NCBI GenBank assembly: GCA_964487255.1
Contig: CAZAQV010000019.1
Location: 54,781-118,780 of the forward strand
Reading direction: 5' to 3'
DNA from: CAZAQV01 sp964487255
GTDB lineage: Bacteria > Myxococcota_A > Polyangia > Polyangiales > CAZAQV01
Length of the DNA stretch: 64,000 nt
In this document: positions 26,793 through 36,727 of the stretch, piece after piece
Position numbering within the stretch: position 1 is the stretch's first letter
Layout of the letters: each line of letters begins with the position of its first letter
Position numbers and translations under genes: made by a program
The notes under the pieces: model-generated
The model's input: the letters and a program-made list of their open reading frames with translations, nothing else
What the model was told of the DNA's origin: nothing
Database searches by the model: none

Positions 26793-29700
26793 TTACCACG
26801 CGCGGCCGAAGTAGTAGTACATGCCGCGGAGGATTTCGAGATCGCGGGTGGTATCCTCAATCTCGAACTCGATGTTACGAAGCTGCGTTTGCGTCTTCGC
26901 GTACTCGCTGTTTGGATCGGTGCTCTCCGGAAGAAGCGCAAGCTTCTCTTGAAGGCCACGATGTTGGTCACCGAGAGGCTGAAGACGAGCCACCATGTCA
27001 GCAGCTGGGTAGATGGTTCCGGGTTGCGCGGTCTGCGGACGCCAAGCGGTGAACTCTCGCCCACTGACCGGATCGTCGAAACGAACTGTCTCGAAACCAG
27101 CGCCAGGGTTGACCTCGTCGCCCGAGCCGCCGATGGCCACCTGGTTGCGACGCGCAAACGTGACGTCGTAGTTGACGTTCAGCATCGCCATGCCGAAGAG
27201 CGCGGCGTAGATGCGTGAACTCCACGAGGTCTGGTAAGCCACGCGCTCACCCGAGTCCCACTCGTCGTCACCCTCGCCTGCGAAGATCGGGCTTGGTGTA
27301 ACCAGGCGGCCATCAACGACACGAGGCGCGAAGACGTCGTAGTTTTCGGTGAACGTACCGGAGAAGAGGTTGTTGATCTCTTCGCCGAACACGAGGTTAT
27401 ACGGAAGCGAGAAGGCGAGAACGTCTGCGCTTGCGTCCTGACCCACGGTAAGCGCGCTAGAACGTGCGCTGACCAGGGCCTGAATCGCAGCGAGTTGCTC
27501 GTAGAAGACACCTGCTTCGAGCGGACGGTTGATCCAGTTGTAGCCGGAGTCACGGTCGAAGGTCGTAAACAAGCGGCGTCCGTCGCCACGAGGCACGTAC
27601 ATGCGGTTCGCCTGACCCGATTGGTCTTCGTAGCCGGCCCACTCCCAAACGCCCTCGCCGTTCTTTTGGTAAGTGCCGTAGAGGTGACCGCTCATGGCTT
27701 TGTAGATGGTCTCAAAGCCCTCAAGCATGCCCATCTGCGAGTAGAATCCGCCGATGCTATCGAGCTGGCTGCGCCCGAAGATCCAGTTCTGGTACATGTT
27801 CTGAAGCGGGATGAAGTAACGACCCAGCACGCGGCTGAACACGCCAAAGGACGAGAAGCCGATGCGGTCACGTTGGTAGTTATTGAAGAGGTAGTACTCT
27901 TTGTAACTTTGGATGAAGTTCTGCGTGATTTCGTAGTGGTCCGCACCCTGGTCCCAGGTGTGGCAGCGAGCCGTTGAGTCACGGTACTCGTCGTAACAAG
28001 CGTAGTAAGGCACACGGACGTTGCGGAACTGCTGCGTCTGCGCGGCCTCTTCTTGAATCGACTCGTACTCAGAACGTGGGATGTACTTACGCTTCGCAAT
28101 GTTCTCCACACTGCCGAAGACAGACGGGAAGTTCACATAGTGAAGCACGTCGGCAAAGTTGCCATCGAGTGGGCTGGTGAAGCCAGCAAACGCGTCAAGG
28201 TAGAGCGCTGCTGTGCCGCCGTTGTTGTCAAGCGCCACATTGTTGAGTTGCTGTGACACGGTCTCGTCGAAAACCTCAACGAGGTCGCCATAGCCAGCTG
28301 CAATCGCAGCCCAGTCGTACTTACCAAGACCTTGGTAGTCCGAGTTGAAGCGCGAGCCGTAGTCCATGATCGAGGACTGCTGGTATTCCACCATCCGAGC
28401 GTTGGTCTGCTCTTCGCAAGCAGCTCGGTTCTCGTCGGTGATCATCGTGCAGTTGACGAGCATGAGGTCGTCGGCTGTCAGCTGTTGCTTCTGGAGGATG
28501 CCGAACGTGTTCGGGCGAACCGTCCAGTACTCATCCATGTAGTTGAGCGGGTCAGCCGAGCCACCAAAGTTGTGGCGAAGGCCGAGCGTGTGGCCGATTT
28601 CGTGAAGCATGACCGCTTTATAGGTCTGCTCGCGAACGTGCTGTTTGATTTGGGCTTCGTCCCAGCCCTTGTCTGCAATCTCGCGTGCGAGACCGACCAG
28701 TGCCGGGTCACCAAAGTCGGCGAGCCAAAGGTTGTTGCGCTCCGCGAAGATGCGCATCTCTTTCTCTTGGTTGGCGCGCGCGGTCGGAGTTGCCCACTCG
28801 GTCAGACGTGCCTTTTGCATGATGTCGTCGGTGATGGGCTGACCGGGCTGCCACTCAGGTGCGATGCCGCGAAGCACCTCATCGGTCATCAACGTGGCCT
28901 CCAGCGGCGTGTCCTCGATCTTCTTAAACTGCGCCTGCATGTAGCCATGACGTGCGGCTGGAAGACCGTTGGTCGTCATGTCCACATCGAGTTTGTGTGC
29001 ATGAGCCGCCGCATCGACACCCATGAGGTGGACATCAAGCTTCTCCTGGAAGGCTTGACGTTGCTCAGGAGTCTGCGGAATGATCCCGGTGTTCTCGATC
29101 TCAAGACCTTCGAGCTTCTTGAGCATGCGTGGGTCGAAGTTCGACTTTGCGCGCAAGACTTGGTCCTTGATGTAGGACGCGTCCATGAACTCTTCTTCGG
29201 TGACGTCGCCGTTGATGAGGCGAACGAGGTCGGCGCCCCACTGCGCGTAGGTGTCAACCGCAGCGCCGTAGACATAGGCGTTACCCGAGACGATGCGACC
29301 CGTCTCTGGATGCGCAAATGACGGACCGTAGCCGAGCGGTCCGCGGCGCTGATTGTCGTCGACCCAGTAGATGAAGTTATGCCGGAGGTCGCCGTTGCGA
29401 GCCGAATTATCTTCGTTGTAGTTGATGCAGAAAAGGCAGCTATTGCCTGTCTGCGCCATGAGGTCGGACTCCACCGTCGCAATGTCCGTGCCACGCGCAG
29501 CAGCTGCGGTGGCCTTAAAGGCAGCGTCCCACTCACCCGCAATTTCCTCCGTGATCGGAATCATGTCTTGTGGGTAGTTCTCCGAAAGCGTGTAGACGAT
29601 CGGACGGAACTCACGCTGTCCAGGAGGAATCAGCTCGCGAACAAGCTTGCCCTCGCCATCGCGTGAGACGTTGTAGCTCTTTTGCCAGATGTCGTGGCGG

Positions 29701-30653
29701 TTCCCGATGAAGATCTTGCCGCTCCAGGTCGGACCGCGGTCGCGGTTCCAGGTGTTACGCTCGGTGCGGAAGTAGCCGAACTCGCCCTGGCGCTTGTCGT
29801 CCCACTCGAGCGACTCGTACTCCAGCTCGCGCTCTTCGTCGACCTTGAGCAAGGACGTACGCATGCGGATCTCGTCACCGGTGCAGTCGCCAACGTTGCC
29901 GCCATACCAGGAGATGGAGTAGATGCAGCTGTAGAAGCTAGGCTGCATGAAGACGCGGTCGGTGAAGTCGATGTAGTTGACGACGCCATTTTCGTCGCGC
30001 TCCATCTTGAACGCGTCGCGGCTCTGCTCGTCGTCCTGCACCCAGTACGAGGCGGTGGACCACATCGCGCTATTGGCGTCTTTGAACATGTTGAAGTTGG
30101 CAACCTTGGGACTGTTCCAGTCGACGCGCACGTATTGACGCTCATGCCACTCGCGGTCGAAGTTGTTTTCCGCGATGACGTTGGTCTGCTCGCCCGTACG
30201 CGGGTTGTACTGACGCACGACATCTACGTAGTCCACCGGATACGCCATGATCGGGTTCTCTTTGAACTCCTGATTGCGGCCCTCTTCGTGCCCTTCTTTG
30301 ACCGGCGTGTCACCGACTTCAGCATTTTCGTGGTCGGCGTTTTGGTTGGAGCCAGGAACGAACTCGTACGCGCGGTACGCGACGAGGTAGTTCTGCGTGA
30401 ACTCCCAGCGGATCATCTCCATGTCGCCGCCGGCGCCCACAAATGCGGCAACGCTGGTGGGAGGAACATCTACGACGGTTTGCTTGATGTACCAAGTGCC
30501 CTCGAAAATGTCCTTATCCAAGAGATTGGGCTGCGTACGGTCGATGTCGCCGACCTTGTCCGCGCAGCCAGTTAGAACAGTGGCTGAGCTGAGCCCGGTC
30601 ATGGCGACCAAGGCTGCTGCTAAGAGGTTTGTTTTCCGCATACTGACTTTCAT
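26793..30653 (-). CDS. Large secreted zinc-dependent metalloprotease lipoprotein
   Basis: 1286 aa from ATG 30653, which has GGAG shortly upstream. The leader ends at Cys 30 (VLTGC). The zinc site HEIGHTLGLRHNF lies near residues 682-694; the extended HExxHxxGxxHN pattern places it in the metzincin-like group with DUF5117/DUF4953-type proteins, and NYMDEYW follows. A SIMDYGSRF segment further on is a plausible Met-turn. Most of the remaining ~1000 residues are unassigned and rich in aromatic residues. It is probably extracellular or outer-membrane-attached and may be processed. The adjacent upstream gene encodes a putative outer-membrane barrel on the same strand, 105 bases away, suggesting joint expression. 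Confidence 0.85.
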   Translation of the reverse strand: MKVSMRKTNLLAAALVAMTGLSSATVLTGCADKVGDIDRTQPNLLDKDIFEGTWYIKQTVVDVPPTSVAAFVGAGGDMEMIRWEFTQNYLVAYRAYEFVPGSNQNADHENAEVGDTPVKEGHEEGRNQEFKENPIMAYPVDYVDVVRQYNPRTGEQTNVIAENNFDREWHERQYVRVDWNSPKVANFNMFKDANSAMWSTASYWVQDDEQSRDAFKMERDENGVVNYIDFTDRVFMQPSFYSCIYSISWYGGNVGDCTGDEIRMRTSLLKVDEERELEYESLEWDDKRQGEFGYFRTERNTWNRDRGPTWSGKIFIGNRHDIWQKSYNVSRDGEGKLVRELIPPGQREFRPIVYTLSENYPQDMIPITEEIAGEWDAAFKATAAAARGTDIATVESDLMAQTGNSCLFCINYNEDNSARNGDLRHNFIYWVDDNQRRGPLGYGPSFAHPETGRIVSGNAYVYGAAVDTYAQWGADLVRLINGDVTEEEFMDASYIKDQVLRAKSNFDPRMLKKLEGLEIENTGIIPQTPEQRQAFQEKLDVHLMGVDAAAHAHKLDVDMTTNGLPAARHGYMQAQFKKIEDTPLEATLMTDEVLRGIAPEWQPGQPITDDIMQKARLTEWATPTARANQEKEMRIFAERNNLWLADFGDPALVGLAREIADKGWDEAQIKQHVREQTYKAVMLHEIGHTLGLRHNFGGSADPLNYMDEYWTVRPNTFGILQKQQLTADDLMLVNCTMITDENRAACEEQTNARMVEYQQSSIMDYGSRFNSDYQGLGKYDWAAIAAGYGDLVEVFDETVSQQLNNVALDNNGGTAALYLDAFAGFTSPLDGNFADVLHYVNFPSVFGSVENIAKRKYIPRSEYESIQEEAAQTQQFRNVRVPYYACYDEYRDSTARCHTWDQGADHYEITQNFIQSYKEYYLFNNYQRDRIGFSSFGVFSRVLGRYFIPLQNMYQNWIFGRSQLDSIGGFYSQMGMLEGFETIYKAMSGHLYGTYQKNGEGVWEWAGYEDQSGQANRMYVPRGDGRRLFTTFDRDSGYNWINRPLEAGVFYEQLAAIQALVSARSSALTVGQDASADVLAFSLPYNLVFGEEINNLFSGTFTENYDVFAPRVVDGRLVTPSPIFAGEGDDEWDSGERVAYQTSWSSRIYAALFGMAMLNVNYDVTFARRNQVAIGGSGDEVNPGAGFETVRFDDPVSGREFTAWRPQTAQPGTIYPAADMVARLQPLGDQHRGLQEKLALLPESTDPNSEYAKTQTQLRNIEFEIEDTTRDLEILRGMYYYFGRAW

Positions 30654-30758
30654 TGCTCCGGGAGCTCCCTTCGTGCTTGTTTGAATGGCTGGTTGCATAA
30701 CTTTGGTTTCTTTCTGGTTGGTTCTGGCTGAGTAAATCTGTGTTTGTGAAGCGCGGCG

Positions 30759-32012
30759 CTACTCCGCGAGTTCGACCCCATCGCCTGAGATATTGAAGGA
30801 CGAACCGAGGCTGAGATAGATGGTGGTGAGGTTCATCGCCTGCGACTCGAAGTCCCAAAATGGAAAGCGCAGGTTGTCATTGCGGGCGTCCCAAACCGGG
30901 CCGCTCGTCGAAACGCCAAGCGACGTCTTGATGTAGGGGAAAGCGTAAGTCGTGCTGATGCTGGTGGCGAACGAATCGGTCTGGTTCTCGTCCGTCGCGT
31001 ACTGAGAGGAGAACTCGTCGACTTCGTAGTCGGCGTAGCTCCAGCCGTGACGAAGCGTGTAGGAAATGCCGGCGGACCAGTTTTCCATGATGTCGACGCC
31101 GAGGCTCAAACCGTGCGAGAGCGCGTGCGACGAAAAGATGACGCCATCGGAGAGGACACCACCTTCGAAGCCTGGGTTCGAAGCGGTGTCAAAGTTGGTG
31201 TTGGTGCTCGAACGGTTGATGATCGAGGGATAGTCCGTGCCGTAGTAACGATCGAGATACGGGTCGTCCACCGATGGCGAAGTGGCCTCGTGAAAGTTTT
31301 TACGGAACGATGCGCTGTAGCTGATGCTGACCGGTCCGAAGGTCGCCCCTAGGTTGAGGCCGAGCGAGGCCCCGAAATAAAGGCCCGCGAACTGCGAGGG
31401 AAGCGAGGTCGGCAAGAAGAAGTTGACGCTGCTGCCGAGCGAAAGCGTGTCTTCGACCTTGGCGATGGGTTGCGACATGCCGAGCCGAATGTCACCAAAG
31501 AGCACGCGCTGATTTCGGGTGTCACCGTCCGAGTCGGTCAGCTCCTGGCTAATGCCGGCCGATGCACTGAACGTAGGACCAGGCATGTCGAATGCGCCCT
31601 CTTCGAGCGTGTATGACGGGGTGACGGTGAGGCCGTAGCCGAAATACGCGTTGCGAGCGCCTTCGTTCTTGACGAAGGTGCCCTGGCCGACAGCAGAGTT
31701 GAGGCCTAGACCGATGCGCAGTGGGTTCGCCTTCTTCTCTTCGACCTTCTCGGGCTCTGGCGTAAGGGCTGGGGCCGTCGTCTCTTTGTTTGGCTGGATA
31801 GCCGTAGGGGTCGTTTGCGCCGGGGTCGCCTCTTCTTCAGCAACCTCTTCTTCTAAAACAACGTCGCCCGCTTCAGGGTCGACATCCTGAGCGAAGCCGG
31901 TTGGTACGCTCAGGCCAAACGAGATGGCCACGCTAGCTAAACAAAGCGCAGATGGCGCAAAAAGCGTCCAGGAGTGCGCCGCACATAAAACAATCGTGCA
32001 AACTTTGGGCAT
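30759..32012 (-). CDS. Predicted outer-membrane beta-barrel protein
   Basis: 417 aa. A signal peptide (ending near FGLSVPTGFA, about residue 41) is followed by an acidic Glu/Thr/Pro linker (EEEVAEEEATPAQTTPT). About 300 residues of alternating polar/apolar beta strands follow, typical of a porin-like barrel: ARNAYFGYGLTVTPSYTL, LGMSQPIAKVEDTLSLGSSVNFF, AGISYTLRHGWSYADY. The C-terminus does not end in the usual Phe but in ELAE after a strand-rich region. Role unknown; it could be a channel or a receptor connected with the metalloprotease downstream. The start ATG is at 32012. Confidence 0.7.
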   Translation of the reverse strand: MPKVCTIVLCAAHSWTLFAPSALCLASVAISFGLSVPTGFAQDVDPEAGDVVLEEEVAEEEATPAQTTPTAIQPNKETTAPALTPEPEKVEEKKANPLRIGLGLNSAVGQGTFVKNEGARNAYFGYGLTVTPSYTLEEGAFDMPGPTFSASAGISQELTDSDGDTRNQRVLFGDIRLGMSQPIAKVEDTLSLGSSVNFFLPTSLPSQFAGLYFGASLGLNLGATFGPVSISYSASFRKNFHEATSPSVDDPYLDRYYGTDYPSIINRSSTNTNFDTASNPGFEGGVLSDGVIFSSHALSHGLSLGVDIMENWSAGISYTLRHGWSYADYEVDEFSSQYATDENQTDSFATSISTTYAFPYIKTSLGVSTSGPVWDARNDNLRFPFWDFESQAMNLTTIYLSLGSSFNISGDGVELAE

Positions 32013-32410
32013 TGCCCGCAGTCAGTAGCACGTAGTGGGCCAGTGTCGACCAGCGCACGAAAAAACCTACATTTTCAAAAAAACACAAATATTTTCGATG
32101 CTTGCCTACATGTGGGACAAACGCGTACTACATGGGTCATAATGTCTCAGTCGTAAATATAATGACGGCATTGCCGTCACGATCTCTCACGCTTACGCAG
32201 CGCGGCAATAGCGCTACAAATATCGATTATCACAGCGGTTAATCGATATTCAAAAAACGGACACCGCGTTTTGTGCAGCGCGTTGTTGACCCGGAGAACA
32301 GGCTTTGTGTGCAAGTTATTTCCGTGAAAGACCTGCACGATCGCTTCATCGCTTGTCCCCAGCAACTGGGGCGTATACCCCCCATTTGTTCAGTTCTGAA
32401 CATCCGGATC
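32013..32410. other. 398-base intergenic region rich in palindromes
   Basis: No gene is seen. It contains TGACGGCATTGCCGTCA (32163-32179, 8-bp arms with one centre base), an 11-bp inverted repeat AATATCGATTA/TAATCGATATT with a 10-base spacer (32219-32250), a 6-bp hairpin CCCCAG/CTGGGG (32357-32371) and GTTCAGTTCTGAAC (32388-32401). The stretch nearest the barrel gene is A/T-rich (32060-32100), a plausible promoter zone. The palindromes nearest the kinase stop may be its terminator or operator sites. Confidence 0.6.
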
Positions 32411-34402
32411 CTAGCCGCCCATGTTGCGGATCGAGTCGCGGTAGGACTGCGCCGCCTGCCGATAGGAGCTTTGCATTGTATCCACCGTTTGCACCAAAGC
32501 TTTGCGCCGCGGCTCAGCGCCTGCCCAGCCCAGGCTGTTACAGGCATCGCGGTGTGCGTAGTGGGCGTCGCGGATGGCGTATTTCAAGTCGCGATCCTCG
32601 ATAACCTGGACGAAAGCTTCGATCACACGGAAGTTCGACGAGCCACAGGGAAAGCGTTTTTCAGGCTGCATTTCTGAGGTCGCGCCGCTGATGGTGCGCT
32701 TGAGTTTACTGAGATCGGCGGCATCGATGCCCTCCCCAGGCCGAGCGGAAGCGACCGCCCGCGCCGCTTCGGCAAGCTCGCTGCGCGCCTTTTTAAAGCG
32801 GATTTCGGCTTCAGGCGGCGGGTCGTCAATCTTTTCGTAGATGGCGCAAATGTCGTCGACTTGGTTGTGGATGCTACCCACACTTTGCGCCGCACCCGGC
32901 GCGTCCAGCCCCTTGGCGCGGTTCATCAGTTTGCTCGACAGCCCACCCTTACAAATGGCCGGTGTACGTGCTCCCGAACTTGAAAGCGCACGTCGATACT
33001 CGGCGAGGATGCCCTGAAGCGCCTCGTATCCGGCGAGATACTTCTTCATGGTCTGGATGTGTCCCGCCATCGATGGATTGCTTGGTGTCGGCGTCGACGT
33101 CGGCGTGGTCAGGCCCGGCGTCGGCGTTGGATCTGCCTTGGGACGTAGTCTGTTCGGTCGATGCGGGCGGCGCGAGGGTTTGTCTTGTTTTGCGTTGGTC
33201 GGCTTGGCTGCATCGGGCGCAAACACCGCCGCGTCGGCCATCGCCACAATGGGAGCTGTGGTGGACACATCGAGAGTCGGTGGTCCGTCGTCGACCGGCC
33301 GTGGATCGACGATGTCGTCACCGCCTTGCGCCATCACGTCGTCCGAGTCTCCGCGCTGCGCCCACCAAACTGCGGCGCCCGCAATCGCAACAAGGCCGAG
33401 TGCCCCCAGGAACGCGCCGGCCACGAGGAGCAGAACGGGTCGCTTTTTTTCCGAACTGGGTGCGCCTACAAGCGAAACGCCAGCTTGCGAAGCGCCCCCG
33501 TCCGAGAGGGCGGTGTTGGCGGGCGCAGGTTGGGTCGGCGCACGCACCCCGCCCCCTTCGTGCGGCCAGATCGCTTCGAGGTCGCGCACCAGCGCCGTGG
33601 GCGTCAGGTAGCGCTCCTCGCGGCTCTTCGCGAGCGCCTTGCTGAGCACATCGTCGACCACACTGGGAAGATTGAGTTCGACAGAAGAAGGTCGAGCGGG
33701 CTCCTCGGTCAGCACTTTGACCAAGATCGCGGTGACGGTCGGGCCATCGAAAGGCGGCACGCCGCAAAGCATTTCGTAGATCACACAGCCGAGGGAATAA
33801 ACATCGGAGCGGACGTCGAGTTCTTCGGCGCGCGCCTGCTCCGGGGACATATAACCTGGGGTTCCGATCGTAGCCCCGGTGTGCGTCAAACGCGTGGCAT
33901 CGCCGTCCTCCATGATTTTGGCAATGCCAAAATCGAGCAGCACCGCACGCTCTTCGGCGCCCGCCTGCGTCTGCAGGAAAATGTTCGCGGGTTTCAGATC
34001 GCGGTGCAAAACACCGGCGGCATGCGCTGCCTCAAGCGCCGAGGCAACTTGACGCGCGATCTTGAGCGCTTGGCGTGGGTGCAACGCGCCTTGCCGCTCG
34101 AGACGCGCGGCGACGTCCTCGCCAGCGAGGCAGTCCATCACCATGTAGGCGGTGCCGTCGTCGTCGACGTCAAAATCATGAACAGCGACCAGGCCCGCAT
34201 GACCGAGCGACGCCAACAGCTCCGCCTCGCGTCGAAAACGGCGTACAAGGTCTGGATCAAGCTGTGAGGCTTGGGGCATCACCTTGACGGCATAGCGCCG
34301 GCCTGTGCGGACGTGCCGTGCTCGGTAAACCGCCCCCATACCGCCCTCGCCCAGCATTTCGCCGAGCTGATACGAGCCGAGCACTCTACCTTCTTGCGCC
34401 AC
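32411..34402 (-). CDS. Membrane-anchored Ser/Thr protein kinase
   Basis: About 663 aa from GTG 34402; a TTG at 34441 is an alternative. The kinase domain is complete: glycine loop GEGGMGAVYRA, Lys ~40 in YAVKV, catalytic HRDLKPAN (Asp ~135), DFGIAK (Asp ~157) and GTPGYMSPEQA. It is a PknB-type kinase. A Pro/Ala linker and a hydrophobic segment (VLLLVAGAFLGALGLVAIAGAA) near residue 330 give a cytoplasmic kinase and an extracytoplasmic C-terminal part of about 300 residues with a Pro/Thr linker and helical, charged sequence. The ligand of that domain is unknown. Divergent from the photolyase at 34528. Confidence 0.92.
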   Translation of the reverse strand: MAQEGRVLGSYQLGEMLGEGGMGAVYRARHVRTGRRYAVKVMPQASQLDPDLVRRFRREAELLASLGHAGLVAVHDFDVDDDGTAYMVMDCLAGEDVAARLERQGALHPRQALKIARQVASALEAAHAAGVLHRDLKPANIFLQTQAGAEERAVLLDFGIAKIMEDGDATRLTHTGATIGTPGYMSPEQARAEELDVRSDVYSLGCVIYEMLCGVPPFDGPTVTAILVKVLTEEPARPSSVELNLPSVVDDVLSKALAKSREERYLTPTALVRDLEAIWPHEGGGVRAPTQPAPANTALSDGGASQAGVSLVGAPSSEKKRPVLLLVAGAFLGALGLVAIAGAAVWWAQRGDSDDVMAQGGDDIVDPRPVDDGPPTLDVSTTAPIVAMADAAVFAPDAAKPTNAKQDKPSRRPHRPNRLRPKADPTPTPGLTTPTSTPTPSNPSMAGHIQTMKKYLAGYEALQGILAEYRRALSSSGARTPAICKGGLSSKLMNRAKGLDAPGAAQSVGSIHNQVDDICAIYEKIDDPPPEAEIRFKKARSELAEAARAVASARPGEGIDAADLSKLKRTISGATSEMQPEKRFPCGSSNFRVIEAFVQVIEDRDLKYAIRDAHYAHRDACNSLGWAGAEPRRKALVQTVDTMQSSYRQAAQSYRDSIRNMGG

Positions 34403-34527
34403 TAGAACTTGGATGTTCGACCAGGCGCAAGATATGATCAACCTTCAAGCGCAATCGAAACACCGAAAGCCCGAGACGGAGCACGCTGGCACTGGGCAAG
34501 CGGCGCGTGCGGCGCTAGCAGAACGTA

Positions 34528-36042
34528 GTGGGCCAACCCCAAAACGTCCCCCAAATCCGTATTCGCGAGCTTGGCCTGGAGCAAGAGCCGAGGGATGGCG
34601 GCTACGTCCTTTACTGGATGACGGCCTTTCGGCGGCCGTACGACAACTTCGCGCTGCAGCGGGCTGTCGAATGGGCCAAAGGGTTGGGCAGACCACTGGT
34701 GATCTTCGAGGCACTGCGCACGGACTACCCGTGGGCGTCGGAGCGACTACACCGCTTCTTGCTCGACGGCATGGAGGACAACGCAGCGTACTTCGCGCGG
34801 CGGGGTCACGGCGTTCGTTATATCGGGTACGTCGAGCCCAGGCTCGGCGCGGGCAAGGGCCTTCTCGCACAGCTGTGTAAAGAGGCGTGCGTGCTGGTCG
34901 GCGATGACTTCCCGTGCTTCTTCTTGCCACGGATGCAAGCGGCGGCTGCAAAGAAGGTCTCGGTTAAATTCGAAGTCGTGGACAGTAACGGGCTTTACCC
35001 GATGCGGGCGACTGAGCGGGTCTTCTCGCGGGCGTTTTCGTTGCGACGACATCTGCAAAAAGAGCTACTGGCGCACCTAGACTGCGCGCCAAAGCGCAGC
35101 GCCTTTCGCGGCGTGGACTTACCGGGCTTTTCGAATTCTGCGAAAAAGCACCTGAGCGATGTAGCAGACAACTGGTCGCTGTCCGCGTGCACAGCTCAAG
35201 ACACGGACTTAGCCGAGCTTCCGATCGACCACACGGTGTTGGGAACGGACACCCGCGGCGGCTACCGGGCGGCGGAACGGCGCCTTAAGACCTTCGTTGA
35301 AAAGGACCTCGAACGCTACGACGACGAACGAAACCACCCAGACGCTGATGCGAGCAGCCGTCTATCACCCTACTTGCACTTTGGACATATCGGCGCGCAC
35401 CGGGTTTGGCACGCACTCACCGACAAAGAATCGTGGTCGAAGGCGCGCGTGCAGAAGAGGGTCACGGGCCAACGTGACGGTTTTTGGGGGATGAGTAAGT
35501 CGGCCGAAGCGTTTGTCGACGAGTTCGTGACGTGGCGCGAACTGGGTTACAACATGTGCGCGCACAGCAAGAGCTATGACAGCTTTAGTTCACTGCCGGA
35601 CTGGGCAAAACAGACCCTGCGCGAACACAAGGACGACGAGCGCAAGTACGTCTATTCGCTCAAGGAGTTTGAGGCGGCTCAGACCCACGACGAAATCTGG
35701 AACGCCGCACAGCGAGAGCTCGTGGCGACGGGTCGGCTGCACAACTACATGCGCATGCTTTGGGGCAAGAAGATCTTACACTGGACGAACACCCCCGAGT
35801 ACGCGCTCAAGGTCATGATAGAGCTCAACAACAAGTACGCGCTCGACGGCCGCAACCCCAACTCCTACTCTGGCATCTTCTGGGTGCTTGGACGCTACGA
35901 TCGCGCCTGGGGGCCCGAACGCCCCGTGTTCGGCAAAGTTCGCTACATGACGAGCGAAAGCACGCGTAAGAAGCTCAAGCTCAAAAACTACCTCGCGCGC
36001 TGGGGCGACGGGTTCGAAGCCACACAAGGTGAGCTGTTTTAG
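34528..36042 (+). CDS. phr: Class II cyclobutane pyrimidine dimer photolyase
   Basis: 504 aa from GTG 34528. Photolyases split UV-induced pyrimidine dimers using light and reduced FAD. The C-terminal half carries the class II hallmarks LHNYMRMLWGKKILHWT and KYALDGRNPNSYSGIFWVLGRYDRAW, and the N-terminal domain begins with VLYWMTAFRRPYDNFAL. Class II enzymes differ from the E. coli PhrB class; myxobacteria are known to have them. It converges on the acyltransferase gene with 4 bases between stops. A CarH-type photoreceptor gene lies 700 bases away, making light control of this region plausible. Confidence 0.93.
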   Translation: MGQPQNVPQIRIRELGLEQEPRDGGYVLYWMTAFRRPYDNFALQRAVEWAKGLGRPLVIFEALRTDYPWASERLHRFLLDGMEDNAAYFARRGHGVRYIGYVEPRLGAGKGLLAQLCKEACVLVGDDFPCFFLPRMQAAAAKKVSVKFEVVDSNGLYPMRATERVFSRAFSLRRHLQKELLAHLDCAPKRSAFRGVDLPGFSNSAKKHLSDVADNWSLSACTAQDTDLAELPIDHTVLGTDTRGGYRAAERRLKTFVEKDLERYDDERNHPDADASSRLSPYLHFGHIGAHRVWHALTDKESWSKARVQKRVTGQRDGFWGMSKSAEAFVDEFVTWRELGYNMCAHSKSYDSFSSLPDWAKQTLREHKDDERKYVYSLKEFEAAQTHDEIWNAAQRELVATGRLHNYMRMLWGKKILHWTNTPEYALKVMIELNNKYALDGRNPNSYSGIFWVLGRYDRAWGPERPVFGKVRYMTSESTRKKLKLKNYLARWGDGFEATQGELF

Positions 36043-36046
36043 TCGG

Positions 36047-36679
36047 CTACGGCGGCGGCGATGGGTGAAGGCTGGCACTTCGTGCGGTACCGAGCAAGCG
36101 CTCAAGGGCCTCGGCATCGTCTTCGGCGCGCAGACGAATCGGACTTTGTAGCTCGGGACGCTTGCCTTCGATGCCTTCGTAGAATGCGCGAATCCGGTTC
36201 ATGTCAGCACGGACATCACCGGTCAGTTCGATGAGCGCACCAATGCCGGCACGCTTCTTGGCGAAGTCGAGGTAGCCGAGAGCAACTGGAACTTGCGCTG
36301 CGTAGGCGATGGCGTAGAAGCCGGACTTCCAGTACTCGCGGCGACTGCGGGTGCCCTTTGGAGGCACTACGAGCCAAAAACGATCGCGGATTGCGAACGC
36401 TTCGACCATCTGTGCGACAAGCCCACGGGACGCCTGTCGGTCGACGGGCACGCCCCCGATGCGTCGCAGCACCCACCCGAACGGAAAGCGGAACACCTCT
36501 TTCTTGCCAAGCCAACTGAAGGTCTGTGGACACATCCAGCCGTAAGCCATGGTGAAGGGAAAGTCCCAGTTACTGGTGTGCGGCGAAGCGACCAGCACAA
36601 ACTTGGTAGCTTGCGGCGGCGAGTCGCCCACTTTCCACCCGGTCAGCCAAAACCAGAACCGACCGATGAGTCGAAGCAC
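36047..36679 (-). CDS. PlsC-like 1-acylglycerol-3-phosphate acyltransferase
   Basis: 210 aa. The HX4D acyltransferase motif is in SPHTSNWDFPF, followed by GKKEVFRFPFGWVLRRIGGVPVDR and a VPPKGTRSRREYWKSGF segment (the equivalent of the EGTRS block). The family moves fatty acyl groups to lysophosphatidate in membrane lipid synthesis, though this shorter form with a variant third block may use another acceptor. It lies 48 bases after the CarH-like gene on the same strand, so the two probably form an operon. Confidence 0.85.
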   Translation of the reverse strand: MLRLIGRFWFWLTGWKVGDSPPQATKFVLVASPHTSNWDFPFTMAYGWMCPQTFSWLGKKEVFRFPFGWVLRRIGGVPVDRQASRGLVAQMVEAFAIRDRFWLVVPPKGTRSRREYWKSGFYAIAYAAQVPVALGYLDFAKKRAGIGALIELTGDVRADMNRIRAFYEGIEGKRPELQSPIRLRAEDDAEALERLLGTARSASLHPSPPP

Positions 36680-36727
36680 GAAGCGGGACGCTACTCTAGA
36701 GTCCGCGCCACAGCAATGGCGCTTGGC

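Noticed and set aside
28332..29321. 329-codon plus-strand frame opposite the metalloprotease
   Set aside because: Antisense to the HExxH-coding region; composition is that of a shadow frame.
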